This document shows, piece after piece, positions 8,901-15,941 of a stretch of 64,000 nucleotides of DNA. The notes beneath the pieces are model-generated. The model did no database searches and was not told the origin of the DNA. It saw only the letters and a list, made by a program, of their open reading frames with translations. The stretch is from CATQHP01 sp965205595 (GTDB lineage Bacteria; Acidobacteriota; Terriglobia; Bryobacterales; UBA6623): positions 186,001 through 250,000 of the forward strand of contig CBDBHI010000061.1 of the NCBI GenBank assembly GCA_965205595.1. Direction: 5' to 3'. The position numbers and the translations under genes were made by a program. The number at the start of each line of letters is the position of its first letter. Position 1 is the stretch's first letter.

Positions 8901-10591
8901 AAAAATTCGATGCGGTGGCCTAGGTCGTCGACGACCTTGAGTTGGTCGTCGCCCGTGGCTACGATCTTTTCTGATTTCTCCAGCAGGCCGTCGAGGTATT
9001 TCTGGTCGCCGTGATCGCGCCAGGCCCTTTGGAGAATTTCGGCGGCAAACTTAAAGACCACGTTGGGACCGAAATTCGAGCCTTTGCCCGCGGCGTTTAT
9101 TCCGCCCGGATCGGCCGTCTGGAGGACGTAGTTTGCGGTGCGTTTCTGCTGGTAGGAGTGCAGTGCCTTTGGCTGGAATGTACGCTCGTGCAGGACGACG
9201 TTTCGTCCTGCCACCCGGCTGCCGGCGGGCGCGTCGCCGAGGTCGTTGGGCGCCAGGCTGGTGTTGACGGCGGCGTCGACGAGCTTGACGGTGGGGCGCA
9301 GGCTCTCGTACATCGTATTGATGAGGCGGCGCTGATTTTGGACTGTGCCCTCGGGGCGGTAGCCATTGCGGAAGGCGTCGGCGACTCCCCAGACGCCACT
9401 TTGCGTGTGGCAACTCATGCAGTTTTCGCCGAACAGGCTTGAGCCGTCGCGCACACGGCGATGGACCGCGATGTTGCGCGGGCGGTGTATCAGCCAGGCG
9501 TCGATCTCGGCGACATGGTAGTAGAGCGACTGTTTGAGCGCGCGTTGCGGCGTGTTGAAGGGGGCGGGGTCGACTAGGCGGACTTCGAGTTCGTAGCCGG
9601 GCTGGTTGGCCTCGACGCGCAGGTAGTACCTTCCTCCGGGGTAAATCCTACGGGTCACAAAAGAGCGAAAGCTCTCGTCTTGCTGGTGGATGCGTTCGTT
9701 GACGTCGCGCCCGTCGTAGTAGGTATAGATTTGCTCGCGCCCGGGGATGATGGCGGCGTTGGGATGGATGTAGGGGATGGGGTTGTTGTTGCCGAAGTCC
9801 TCGCGCATGGCTGGTTCGCGCGGCGCGATTTCTTCGGGGGTGGGGATACCGGGTTTGTAGACGCGAATGCGGGCGCTGACTACGGGCTCGACCAGTTGTA
9901 AGTTGGCGGTTAGTAGCTTTATTTGGGTGCCCTTGTAGTCGATGCGGTACCAGTCATCGGGTCCGCTGCCGGACTGAGCGTTGTTGAAATATTCGAGTTC
10001 GTCGTGGCCGCCGATGATGCGTAGGGTTTGGTCTTGGTTGCCCGACGCGAACGGCAGCAGGATCGATTGCTCAGGGGTATTGTTGGGCTCGGTTTCTAGG
10101 ACAATGTCGCCGGATTGGGTTTCTCTTATCGGATTGATCTGGACGTTGATTTGAGCCTGGCTGATTGCAGGTGTATTCGCAGGCAGGGCAGTTGCTTGCG
10201 GGGCTAGGCCGGTGTCTCGTTGGTAGTTGGGCGGCGGCGGTTTGCGGTCGGTAATGGTTTCGAGCGTGAGGGTGTATTTGCCGGTTTTTGGGGCTTTGTA
10301 GACGAGGTAGATGTCCGGGTCTAAGGCGTGGAGGGTTTTTGACCAGTCGGCCGTGGCGGATTGTTTCAGGTCACCGCGCGGGCCGTCAAAGGCGAGTTCG
10401 GGCAGGTCGGGGCCATCCCAGTGGGCTTCGATTCTGGCGTTGGGTGGGAGATCGGAGGGGGCATTGAGACCGATCTGGATTTCGACGGTTTCGCCGGCTT
10501 GGAGGGTTTGCGACCGGGTCCAGTTTCCGGTGAAGTCAATCGTTTCAGCGGATGCGACCAGGGTTAGGAGTGTTGCCAAAAGAAGGCGCAT
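5915..10591 (-). CDS. giant secreted diheme protein with cyclase-like toroid and HEAT repeats
   Basis: A 1558-residue secreted protein (signal peptide residues 1-15, LLLATLLTLVASAET). Visible regions in order: beta-rich N-terminal domains (to about 370); a first heme motif CMSCH (Cys about 391); an alpha/alpha toroid resembling prenyltransferase/squalene-cyclase folds with QW-type motifs (QQDDGSWGF) at about 590-680; HEAT-like repeats from about 720 to 1150; a carbohydrate-binding-like beta sandwich (GRYEIISAFLF) at about 1240-1330; and a second heme motif CISCH (Cys about 1463) followed by GVPGRVPTLYL. Similar very large Planctomycetes/Acidobacteria proteins are known by domain but not function. 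It is probably periplasmic or surface-bound and linked to electron transfer or polymer use. The start has an ATG directly before the signal peptide. Confidence 0.75.
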   Translation of the reverse strand: MRLLLATLLTLVASAETIDFTGNWTRSQTLQAGETVEIQIGLNAPSDLPPNARIEAHWDGPDLPELAFDGPRGDLKQSATADWSKTLHALDPDIYLVYKAPKTGKYTLTLETITDRKPPPPNYQRDTGLAPQATALPANTPAISQAQINVQINPIRETQSGDIVLETEPNNTPEQSILLPFASGNQDQTLRIIGGHDELEYFNNAQSGSGPDDWYRIDYKGTQIKLLTANLQLVEPVVSARIRVYKPGIPTPEEIAPREPAMREDFGNNNPIPYIHPNAAIIPGREQIYTYYDGRDVNERIHQQDESFRSFVTRRIYPGGRYYLRVEANQPGYELEVRLVDPAPFNTPQRALKQSLYYHVAEIDAWLIHRPRNIAVHRRVRDGSSLFGENCMSCHTQSGVWGVADAFRNGYRPEGTVQNQRRLINTMYESLRPTVKLVDAAVNTSLAPNDLGDAPAGSRVAGRNVVLHERTFQPKALHSYQQKRTANYVLQTADPGGINAAGKGSNFGPNVVFKFAAEILQRAWRDHGDQKYLDGLLEKSEKIVATGDDQLKVVDDLGHRIEFFYDLFPNGEAHSDLVKAFDTQVKRDLRRLLALQQDDGSWGFDLGVYDQATDSWNRIDEPGDAAPTAVSLIALKSAGYTPADPPVKKAVDWLLASQFEYGLWNNSAQTGFVTNAYAIRALSRFFPGDAKPYQRSTFEPKPNETFLQKLSRVRALEKTNQSEFADLMVEATKDEHSQVRYHGYLGIGGALSAMGIPALISGLHDPVKACREAAFWSLRQLLLDDQGWLALFASYRNGDDRTRQSITQALITRVDLVGPQSQVDRNELASLLGRAMSDTHPGVRAFAFKAAWHWWVWNPPLRQRLNKAWVQALTRPESNANVEAALRYSTASMLIVNGQIANQTGVKNQDQQYRELEDLYVMLSSARNENDAARELLDKRLTTVAATHFGERGGDGGPGQLGYSTPGSTELLGRIVLSEYESNKSPNWNQIALQAAANVNYAPLQQHLLALLENGDLDQVAAAAKALSTPQALSLRAETAILEPLLRKVDAFLNDSRDADAEALVRFLSRVKWDFSETDEATEKRFFELLVPASSPKPQAQAAAVFMGRPAPNDGVNAITPERRAALLGKVLGQNQTLQRRAAFDHVGGDARFWLPSTEWMLKYQDGMPSLEEAVEGATEAEDLQVLDLTGGRTTEQVVPDGLASKNSILWWREGLPGAELTFAVEAPDDGRYEIISAFLFDREMGTVEASLNGESISETMDFYRSDLSGTGPTSLGVHPLNKGVNRLTFKMTGANPDAEKNYIFGIDYLKIELDDGSGSVFTKDEQGVDVIDPIVDAKNRLINMFTAWFSADTAEDVRKEAIALANKTALRRHPEVLKALAAWHEQETSPTFKTRIENILNSDDKVYGKKLRELIADQAQKQTTTDIRKLDPEDEWIADIIHFRDYVFVEMTKINSTDNRACISCHGVPGRVPTLYLAPPDAAGYIPPEDLLGNYRRMQQRVNLTDVEKSKFLRKPLNIQTGEEDGHQGGVRFEADQPGYQVIKTWVENQAKLQQSQ

Positions 10592-10836
10592 GGTTAACCA
10601 AAATTATCGTAGCGTGAATCCATAGGCGCAATCGGTAGCGACGCGGGAATGAGGAAATTTGTGGCTCTACCGATTTGCAGCCACTGATTGGAGAACGTGG
10701 AGAATGTCTGCGCGGACGCAAGTTGGCCGTCGAAATGGCCGGTTTTGGCCGGTTTTGACCGGATAACGCCATCGCGCGCGCGAGGCCGCATTGGGCGACG
10801 GTGGGTTAGGCCGTGGTTGCCTCCGTAATCATATAC

Positions 10837-10865
10837 TTGACACAAGGTCATCATTGTAGTACACT
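10837..10865 (+). promoter_or_regulatory. candidate sigma-70 promoter for the IS1595 transposase
   Basis: A perfect -35 hexamer TTGACA (10837-10842) is followed after 17 bp by TACACT (10860-10865), four of six matches to TATAAT. A transcript from here would start near 10872 and run antisense through the small minus-strand ORF before reaching the transposase start at 11021. Motif-based only. Confidence 0.4.
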
Positions 10866-11016
10866 AGTCTTGTGAGTTGGTTAACTTCTTTTCTTTCAGT
10901 TCTTTCGAGTCCTTCTCATGAGCTACTCTGTGAAGCTCCTCACGCGCCTTCTTCGGGAAGATCCTTTTCAGGGCTTCTTCCGTTGTCAGATCCTTCGCTG
11001 GTTTCTTTCTAGGCAT
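10864..11016 (-). CDS. small basic protein encoded within the IS1595 element
   Basis: A 50-codon frame from an ATG at 11016 to a TAG at 10864 encodes a highly charged helical peptide (starts MPRKKPAKDLTTEEALKR, contains FPKKAREELHR, ends KKLTNSQD). The composition is protein-like, with strongly patterned Lys/Glu helices, unlike a random antisense frame. It is divergent from the transposase: the two start codons lie 4 bp apart, and the inferred transposase promoter would make an RNA antisense to this gene. I have the impression that small proteins of this style occur near mobile elements, but I cannot name a family. No good ribosome-binding site is visible. It could be an accessory or regulatory peptide of the IS, or a coincidental frame. 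Confidence 0.5.
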   Translation of the reverse strand: MPRKKPAKDLTTEEALKRIFPKKAREELHRVAHEKDSKELKEKKLTNSQD

Positions 11017-11020
11017 AACT

Positions 11021-11911
11021 ATGAGCACTGCCAATATCGACTTAATGACTTTGATGGACCGCTTCCACTCCGAGGAAAAGTGCTTGGAGTATTTAGAAGG
11101 TCTCCGCTGGCCGGATGGCGTCCACTGTCCCCGTTGTGACTCTGATAAGATTTCACGGATTGTAAAACGTGCCCAATACGATTGTGATTCATGCCGCTAC
11201 CAGTTCTCCGTCAAGGCAGGAACAATTTTCCATGACTCCCACTTGCCACTGCGTAAGTGGTTCGCCGCTGTCTATTTGATGTGTGAGGCACGCAAAGGGG
11301 TTTCGGCTAACCAGTTGAAAAGAACGTTGAAGGTCGCCTACAAGACCGCGTGGTACCTCTGCCACCGTATTCGAGCAGCACTGAAGGATGCTGATACCAA
11401 ACCTCTTGACGACACTGTTGAAGTTGACGAGACATTTGTTGGCGGAAAGATCAGAGGTAGGGGACGAGGGTACCGCGACAACAAAGATATGGTACTTGGT
11501 GCTATTGAGCGTGGCGGCTCTATCCGGCTGAGGGTTGAAAAGAGAAGGGACCGAAAGACACTTCACAAATTTATTGAGGATACTGCCCCAGATGCTAAAC
11601 GGGTGTTCACTGATGACTTTCCAGCCTACAAGGGCATTGCTGACGAGAAGACACAACACGAAACGGTGAACCATTCGGCTGACGAGTATGTCCGTGGTGA
11701 TGTCCATACGAATAGCATTGAAGGGGCCTTCTCGCTCTTCAAGCGGTCGATTGTAGGCGCTTACCATCAAGTCAGCACCAAGCACCTTCCAGCGTACCTA
11801 GACGAGTTTGAGTTCCGGTTTGACAATCGTGATAACCCATATCTGTTCCGGGATACACTGCTGCGGTTGATTGGATCTGAATCTCTGAAGTATGATGACT
11901 TGGTTGCATAA
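11021..11911 (+). CDS. IS1595-family transposase (ISXO2-like DDE domain)
   Basis: A 296-residue transposase. The N-terminus has a zinc ribbon (HCPRCDSD...YDCDSCRYQFS, about residues 35-65), then a helical linker and the DDE_Tnp_IS1595 catalytic domain with VEVDETFVGGK (first Asp, about residue 138), VFTDDFPAYKG (second Asp) and VHTNSIEGAFSLFKRSI containing the Asn/Glu residues typical of this family. Length and domain order are those of a complete enzyme, and no frameshift is seen, so the element may be active. Confidence 0.9.
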   Translation: MSTANIDLMTLMDRFHSEEKCLEYLEGLRWPDGVHCPRCDSDKISRIVKRAQYDCDSCRYQFSVKAGTIFHDSHLPLRKWFAAVYLMCEARKGVSANQLKRTLKVAYKTAWYLCHRIRAALKDADTKPLDDTVEVDETFVGGKIRGRGRGYRDNKDMVLGAIERGGSIRLRVEKRRDRKTLHKFIEDTAPDAKRVFTDDFPAYKGIADEKTQHETVNHSADEYVRGDVHTNSIEGAFSLFKRSIVGAYHQVSTKHLPAYLDEFEFRFDNRDNPYLFRDTLLRLIGSESLKYDDLVA

Positions 11912-11917
11912 CACACT

Positions 11918-12515
11918 CTAGGGTCGCCCAGATTTTTGATCTTCACCGCCGAAGCGTCGTCGTATAGCATCCATTGGAATTGATCCTTTGATGTTTAGAC
12001 CCCACATCCGCTCATCAAACAAAGTTGTTCCAGGCTCACTTATTAAGTAGAATCTCTGCATCCAGAAATTGGCTCCGTCCACAACCCTGGAGTATTGGAG
12101 GACAACTCGCATTACCCTTGTCCCTCCTGGTCCGCTTGGATCAGTAATCACGGTATTCATCTGGCGTAATACATTACTGCAATCGACAGTAAACGACTCC
12201 CGTTTCTCACTAGGAAGGCTAGAGATTAGATACTCTTTGAGGCTTATACTATTTGGAAGTTTTAGCACAAGTCCATCAGCGTAGCTTGCAATGATACAGT
12301 GTGTTCTAATTCTTATATCTTTCAAGTCAACAAGTCCAGAATTGAACACTTCTAGCCTAAATCGTCCTACCTCTTCATCAAAATCAACTCTGGACTTGGA
12401 CTCTATCTTCACAACCGGGGGCGTAAGTCCCAAGAAATAACACCCATACAAAGACTGCCGCCGCCGCTAAGAGAATGTACTTTCCAGTTCTCTTCCAAGC
12501 ATCCAGGGAAGTTCG
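11918..12515 (-). pseudogene. hypothetical membrane-anchored protein, fragment A
   Basis: Minus-strand remains of a host gene cut by IS256 copy 1 at its 5' side. Close to the IS junction one frame encodes a juxtamembrane and membrane segment (SLDAWKRTGKYILLAAAA then VFVWVLFLG). After a frame change near 12430 the other frame continues as a soluble domain (LTPPVVKIESKSRVDFDEEV ... DAIRRRFGGEDQ). A TTG at 12451 can start that soluble frame, but comparison with fragment B shows the two halves were once joined through a coiled segment now deleted here. I do not recognise the family; the fold may be a beta-sandwich on a membrane anchor. The C-terminal end lies beside the IS1595 element and may be altered by it. 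Part of the sequence (12181-12428) is repeated at 13958-14203. Confidence 0.55.
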
Positions 12516-13957
12516 GAGCTAGTCCCAGTCGTAGTTGAGGGTTGAGGAGCGGCGGTGTAGAGGGGCATTGTACTAGGCGACTTTCGGTTCGGCGGAGTCG
12601 GTTGGATTGAGGACGGCTTCGAGCATCCAGAGATCCTTATAGCCCATGATCTTGCGGAAGTTTTTCTCGGTATCAAGGAATGCCGCCGCCGCCCAACGGC
12701 GCACCATCGAAGCATCCTTCCAGCGCGTCACGCGACGTGTCCTCCGCCGCACGCCGGCGTTCGGACTCTCGACGATGTTGGTCGTCGCCAGACAACGATG
12801 CAACGACGGCGGCAATCCCAGGCGATTGATCGTGAAACACTCCTCGAGACCCTCGCGCAAACTCGCCGCCGCCTCGGGCCAGTCGCCCGCGTACCATTCG
12901 GCCAGCTTCTTGAGCCGCGCTTGACCGTCCTTGGCTTCGAGCCGCCAGGCCGCGCGGATTGCCGCTTTGGCCTGATCCTGTTCGGCCTTCGGCAGCCTGT
13001 CGAGAACGTTGCGCAGCTTGTGGGCGCGACAACGCTGCACCGGGGCGTCACCAAAGATTTTGTGCACTGCCGCGCGTAAAGCCTTCGATCCATCGAGTAC
13101 AAAAAGCCTCTTTTTCGCGGGCGAGACTCCACGCTCGACCAAGCCTGTCAACAGGTCCTCGGCCGCCGCCGCGTTCTCCGTCGCCGCGTGTTGCAAGCCC
13201 AGTACGTGCTTGTTCCCTTCCGCGTCCACCCCCACGGCCGCTAAAACCGTGTGTCCCGAGAAAATCAGGCCGTCCACGTAGATCACCAGCAAGTCCACGT
13301 CATCGAAACGGCGCGCGAATAGTTCGTCGATTTTCTTTTCCGCAGCCTCGATGGTGTCGCGACTTATCGCCGATTTAGACACGCCGACGGTGTCGGCCAT
13401 TTCGCCGATTACTCCCGCATACTGACGCGTCGAGACGCCTTTCATCAAGATATCCAGCATGCGCGAGCCTAGCCGCTCGTCGTCTTGCAGGGATTCGTAG
13501 GCGGGCACTTTGACCTCGCCGCCGGAGCGTTTGCGCAAGCGCGGCTTGGCCACCCGCAGCTTGCGATCGCTTAGATTCACGCGGCCCGATTGCCGTCCCC
13601 AGCGCAGCACGTCGCCGTCGCGCTTCTTGCCGGGTTGGGCGAGTTCGCCTCCGGTGACCTGCTGGGCAGAGAGTTCGAGCACGGCTTGGATGGCGGCGCG
13701 GCCGGTGACGTCGATGACCTCGTCGACGGCTCCCTGGCATTGTTCGATGAGTTCGACGAGGGGCAGCATGAGCTGCGCGTTTTGGCTGAGCAGACGCGTG
13801 AGCTCCTCGGGCCTCAGCCGCTGCTGCTTGGCGGAATCAAGAATGTGATACGGTTTCTTCACGGCGGTTCTCCTTTGTGGTTAAAGATTTGCTCGATTCT
13901 CCCAGAGAACCAAGCTTGAGAACCGCCGCCCCTTTATCCCCCAACTGAGCTCGGGAC
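12516..13957 (-). mobile_element. IS256-family insertion sequence, copy 1
   Basis: A complete element of about 1.44 kb. The left end GTCCCAGTCGTAGTTGAGGG (12522) and the inverted right end GTCCCGAGCTCAGTTGGGGG (13957) match in 14 of 20 positions, and GAGCTA precedes the left end in all three copies of this window. The element is over 99 percent identical to copy 2 (only a handful of substitutions seen), so duplication was recent. No direct target repeat flanks it: the left and right neighbours derive from different points of one host gene, which indicates rearrangement after insertion. Confidence 0.85.
12573..13862 (-). CDS. IS256-family (mutator-type) transposase, copy 1
   Basis: A 429-residue transposase of the Transposase_mut family. 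Catalytic motifs are LLVIYVDGLIF (first Asp, about residue 200), LFVLDGSKALRAAV with the family signature following (RCRAHKLRNVLDRLP), and NIVESPNAGVRRRTRRV containing the final Glu. Length is normal for the family and the frame is intact. The start ATG (MKKPYHILDSAKQQ) is preceded by GGAGAACC, a good ribosome-binding site. Identical in protein sequence to copy 2. Confidence 0.95.
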   Translation of the reverse strand: MKKPYHILDSAKQQRLRPEELTRLLSQNAQLMLPLVELIEQCQGAVDEVIDVTGRAAIQAVLELSAQQVTGGELAQPGKKRDGDVLRWGRQSGRVNLSDRKLRVAKPRLRKRSGGEVKVPAYESLQDDERLGSRMLDILMKGVSTRQYAGVIGEMADTVGVSKSAISRDTIEAAEKKIDELFARRFDDVDLLVIYVDGLIFSGHTVLAAVGVDAEGNKHVLGLQHAATENAAAAEDLLTGLVERGVSPAKKRLFVLDGSKALRAAVHKIFGDAPVQRCRAHKLRNVLDRLPKAEQDQAKAAIRAAWRLEAKDGQARLKKLAEWYAGDWPEAAASLREGLEECFTINRLGLPPSLHRCLATTNIVESPNAGVRRRTRRVTRWKDASMVRRWAAAAFLDTEKNFRKIMGYKDLWMLEAVLNPTDSAEPKVA

Positions 13958-14254
13958 AATCGACAGTAAACGACTCCCGTTTCTCACTAGGAAGGCTAGA
14001 GATTAGATACTCTTTGAGGCTTATACTATTTGGAAGTTTTAGCACAAGTCCATCAGCGTAGCTTGCAATGATACAGTGTGTTCTAATTCTTATATCTTTC
14101 AAGTCAACAAGTCCAGAATTGAACACTTCTAGCCTAAATCGTCCTACCTCTTCATCAAAATCAACTCGACTTGGACTCTATCTTCACAACCGGGGGCGTA
14201 AGTGCCCTCAAGCGATCAATCTCAGTATTGGCGTTTACTAGATCCCCCCTCAAC
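13958..14254 (-). pseudogene. hypothetical membrane-anchored protein, fragment B
   Basis: A second piece of the gene at 11918-12515, trapped between the two IS256 copies. It repeats 12181-12428 almost exactly but lacks two bases (CTCTGGAC became CTCGAC near 14165), which shifts the frame. Upstream of the shared part it carries a segment missing from fragment A: a coil-like stretch (LRGDLVNANTEIDRLRA) in frame with LTPPVVKIESKS. Together the fragments suggest an original order of membrane helix, coil, then beta domain. Fragment B ends exactly at the IS256 copy 1 boundary. Confidence 0.6.
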
Positions 14255-15696
14255 GAGCTAGTCCCAGTCGTAGTTGAGGGTTGAGGAGCGGCGGTGTAGA
14301 GGGGCATTGTACTAGGCGACTTTCGGTTCGGCGGAGTCGGTTGGATTGAGGACGGCTTCGAGCATCCAGAGATCCTTATAGCCCATGATCTTGCGGAAGT
14401 TTTTCTCGGTATCCAGGAATGCAGCAGCCGCCCAACGGCGCACCATCGAAGCATCCTTCCAGCGCGTCACGCGACGTGTCCTCCGCCGCACGCCGGCGTT
14501 CGGACTCTCGACGATGTTGGTCGTCGCCAGACAACGATGCAACGACGGCGGCAATCCCAGGCGATTGATCGTGAAACACTCCTCGAGACCCTCGCGCAAA
14601 CTCGCCGCCGCCTCGGGCCAGTCGCCCGCGTACCATTCGGCCAGCTTCTTGAGCCGCGCTTGACCGTCCTTGGCTTCGAGCCGCCAGGCCGCGCGGATTG
14701 CCGCTTTGGCCTGATCCTGTTCGGCCTTCGGCAGCCTGTCGAGAACGTTGCGCAGCTTGTGGGCGCGACAACGCTGCACCGGGGCGTCACCAAAGATTTT
14801 GTGCACTGCCGCGCGTAAAGCCTTCGATCCATCGAGTACAAAAAGCCTCTTTTTCGCGGGCGAGACTCCACGCTCGACCAAGCCTGTCAACAGGTCCTCG
14901 GCCGCCGCCGCGTTCTCCGTCGCCGCGTGTTGCAAGCCCAGTACGTGCTTGTTCCCTTCCGCGTCCACCCCCACGGCCGCTAAAACCGTGTGTCCCGAGA
15001 AAATCAGGCCGTCCACGTAGATCACCAGCAAGTCCACGTCATCGAAACGGCGCGCGAATAGTTCGTCGATTTTCTTTTCCGCAGCCTCGATGGTGTCGCG
15101 ACTTATCGCCGATTTAGACACGCCGACGGTGTCGGCCATTTCGCCGATTACTCCCGCATACTGACGCGTCGAGACGCCTTTCATCAAGATATCCAGCATG
15201 CGCGAGCCTAGCCGCTCGTCGTCTTGCAGGGATTCGTAGGCGGGCACTTTGACCTCGCCGCCGGAGCGTTTGCGCAAGCGCGGCTTGGCCACCCGCAGCT
15301 TGCGATCGCTTAGATTCACGCGGCCCGATTGCCGTCCCCAGCGCAGCACGTCGCCGTCGCGCTTCTTGCCGGGTTGGGCGAGTTCGCCTCCGGTGACCTG
15401 CTGGGCAGAGAGTTCGAGCACGGCTTGGATGGCGGCGCGGCCGGTGACGTCGATGACCTCGTCGACGGCTCCCTGGCATTGTTCGATGAGTTCGACGAGG
15501 GGCAGCATGAGCTGCGCGTTTTGGCTGAGCAGACGCGTGAGCTCCTCGGGCCTCAGCCGCTGCTGCTTGGCGGAATCAAGAATGTGATACGGTTTCTTCA
15601 CGGCGGTTCTCCTTTGTGGTTAAAGATTTGCTCGATTCTCCCAGAGAACCAAGCTTGAGAACCGCCGGCCCTTTATCCCCCAACTGAGCTCGGGAC
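14255..15696 (-). mobile_element. IS256-family insertion sequence, copy 2
   Basis: Same length from GTCCC to GGGAC (1436 bp) and same ends as copy 1, with single-base differences such as GCAGCAGCC against GCCGCCGCC near 14421 and CCGGCC against CCGCCC near 15667. The right neighbour is a truncated plus-strand frame and the left neighbour is fragment B, with no matching target duplication. Confidence 0.85.
14312..15601 (-). CDS. IS256-family (mutator-type) transposase, copy 2
   Basis: Full-length 429-residue transposase identical in protein sequence to the one at 12573-13862, with the same catalytic motifs (IYVDGLIF, FVLDGSKALR, NIVESPNAG) and the same GGAGAACC ribosome-binding site upstream. 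Two identical, intact copies 1.7 kb apart in the same orientation provide substrates for homologous deletion or duplication of the segment between them. Confidence 0.95.
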   Translation of the reverse strand: MKKPYHILDSAKQQRLRPEELTRLLSQNAQLMLPLVELIEQCQGAVDEVIDVTGRAAIQAVLELSAQQVTGGELAQPGKKRDGDVLRWGRQSGRVNLSDRKLRVAKPRLRKRSGGEVKVPAYESLQDDERLGSRMLDILMKGVSTRQYAGVIGEMADTVGVSKSAISRDTIEAAEKKIDELFARRFDDVDLLVIYVDGLIFSGHTVLAAVGVDAEGNKHVLGLQHAATENAAAAEDLLTGLVERGVSPAKKRLFVLDGSKALRAAVHKIFGDAPVQRCRAHKLRNVLDRLPKAEQDQAKAAIRAAWRLEAKDGQARLKKLAEWYAGDWPEAAASLREGLEECFTINRLGLPPSLHRCLATTNIVESPNAGVRRRTRRVTRWKDASMVRRWAAAAFLDTEKNFRKIMGYKDLWMLEAVLNPTDSAEPKVA

Positions 15697-15837
15697 AATT
15701 TCGAGGTCGACGACAACCCGTTTAAGATTCTGGCGCTGATGGAGACACTCGCGCCGGGATATCGCGTGAACTGCTCGAGCTGTTCGATAGTAGAAGGCCT
15801 GAAGCTTTGGCCCGACGTTCTACTCCTCTCGCGCTAG
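15697..15837 (+). pseudogene. truncated C-terminal fragment of an unknown protein
   Basis: Directly after the right end of IS256 copy 2 a 46-codon open frame runs to a TAG at 15835. It encodes a protein-like sequence (FEVDDNPFKILALMETLAPG, then YRVNCSSCSIVEGLKLWPDV) but has no start codon, so it is best read as the tail of a gene cut by the IS. I do not recognise the family. Confidence 0.4.
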
Positions 15838-15870
15838 CCTCATAGCGATCGCGTCAGCGGCAACCGAGCC

Positions 15871-15929
15871 GCAGCCGTAAGGCTGCGCCAGGCGAAATCG
15901 CATGCGCTCAGCAAAGCTTCAACTTTGCT
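15871..15929. other. two small hairpins upstream of the sulfatase gene
   Basis: GCAGCC-GTAA-GGCTGC (15871-15886) forms a 6-bp stem with a GNRA-type tetraloop, and AGCAAAG-CTTCAA-CTTTGCT (15910-15929) forms a 7-bp stem ending 12 bp before the sulfatase ATG at 15942. No T-run follows either, so they are not typical terminators; the second could affect access to the translation start. Confidence 0.35.
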
Positions 15930-15941
15930 ACCGTTTTCATC

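Larger units (their letters stand above)
10841..11912 (+). mobile_element. IS1595-family insertion sequence
   Basis: The element is defined by its transposase and by imperfect terminal repeats: CACAAGGTCATCAT at 10841-10854, and on the other strand AACCAAGTCATCAT just before the end near 11912 (11 of 14 positions match). The base composition is clearly lower in GC than the surroundings. No target duplication could be recognised, so the exact ends are approximate. It sits next to a broken hypothetical gene. The 245 bases before it (10592-10836) hold no gene; they contain only a short direct repeat of GGCCGGTTTT near 10737. Confidence 0.7.

Noticed and set aside
10918..11139. 73-codon plus-strand frame overlapping the IS1595 transposase start
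   Set aside because: Composition is not protein-like and it overlaps the start of the clear transposase gene; the minus-strand 50-codon frame is the better candidate.
12573..15601. The many 90-139 codon frames inside the two IS256 copies
   Set aside because: They are identical shadow frames in both copies and show no domain; only the 429-codon transposases are real.
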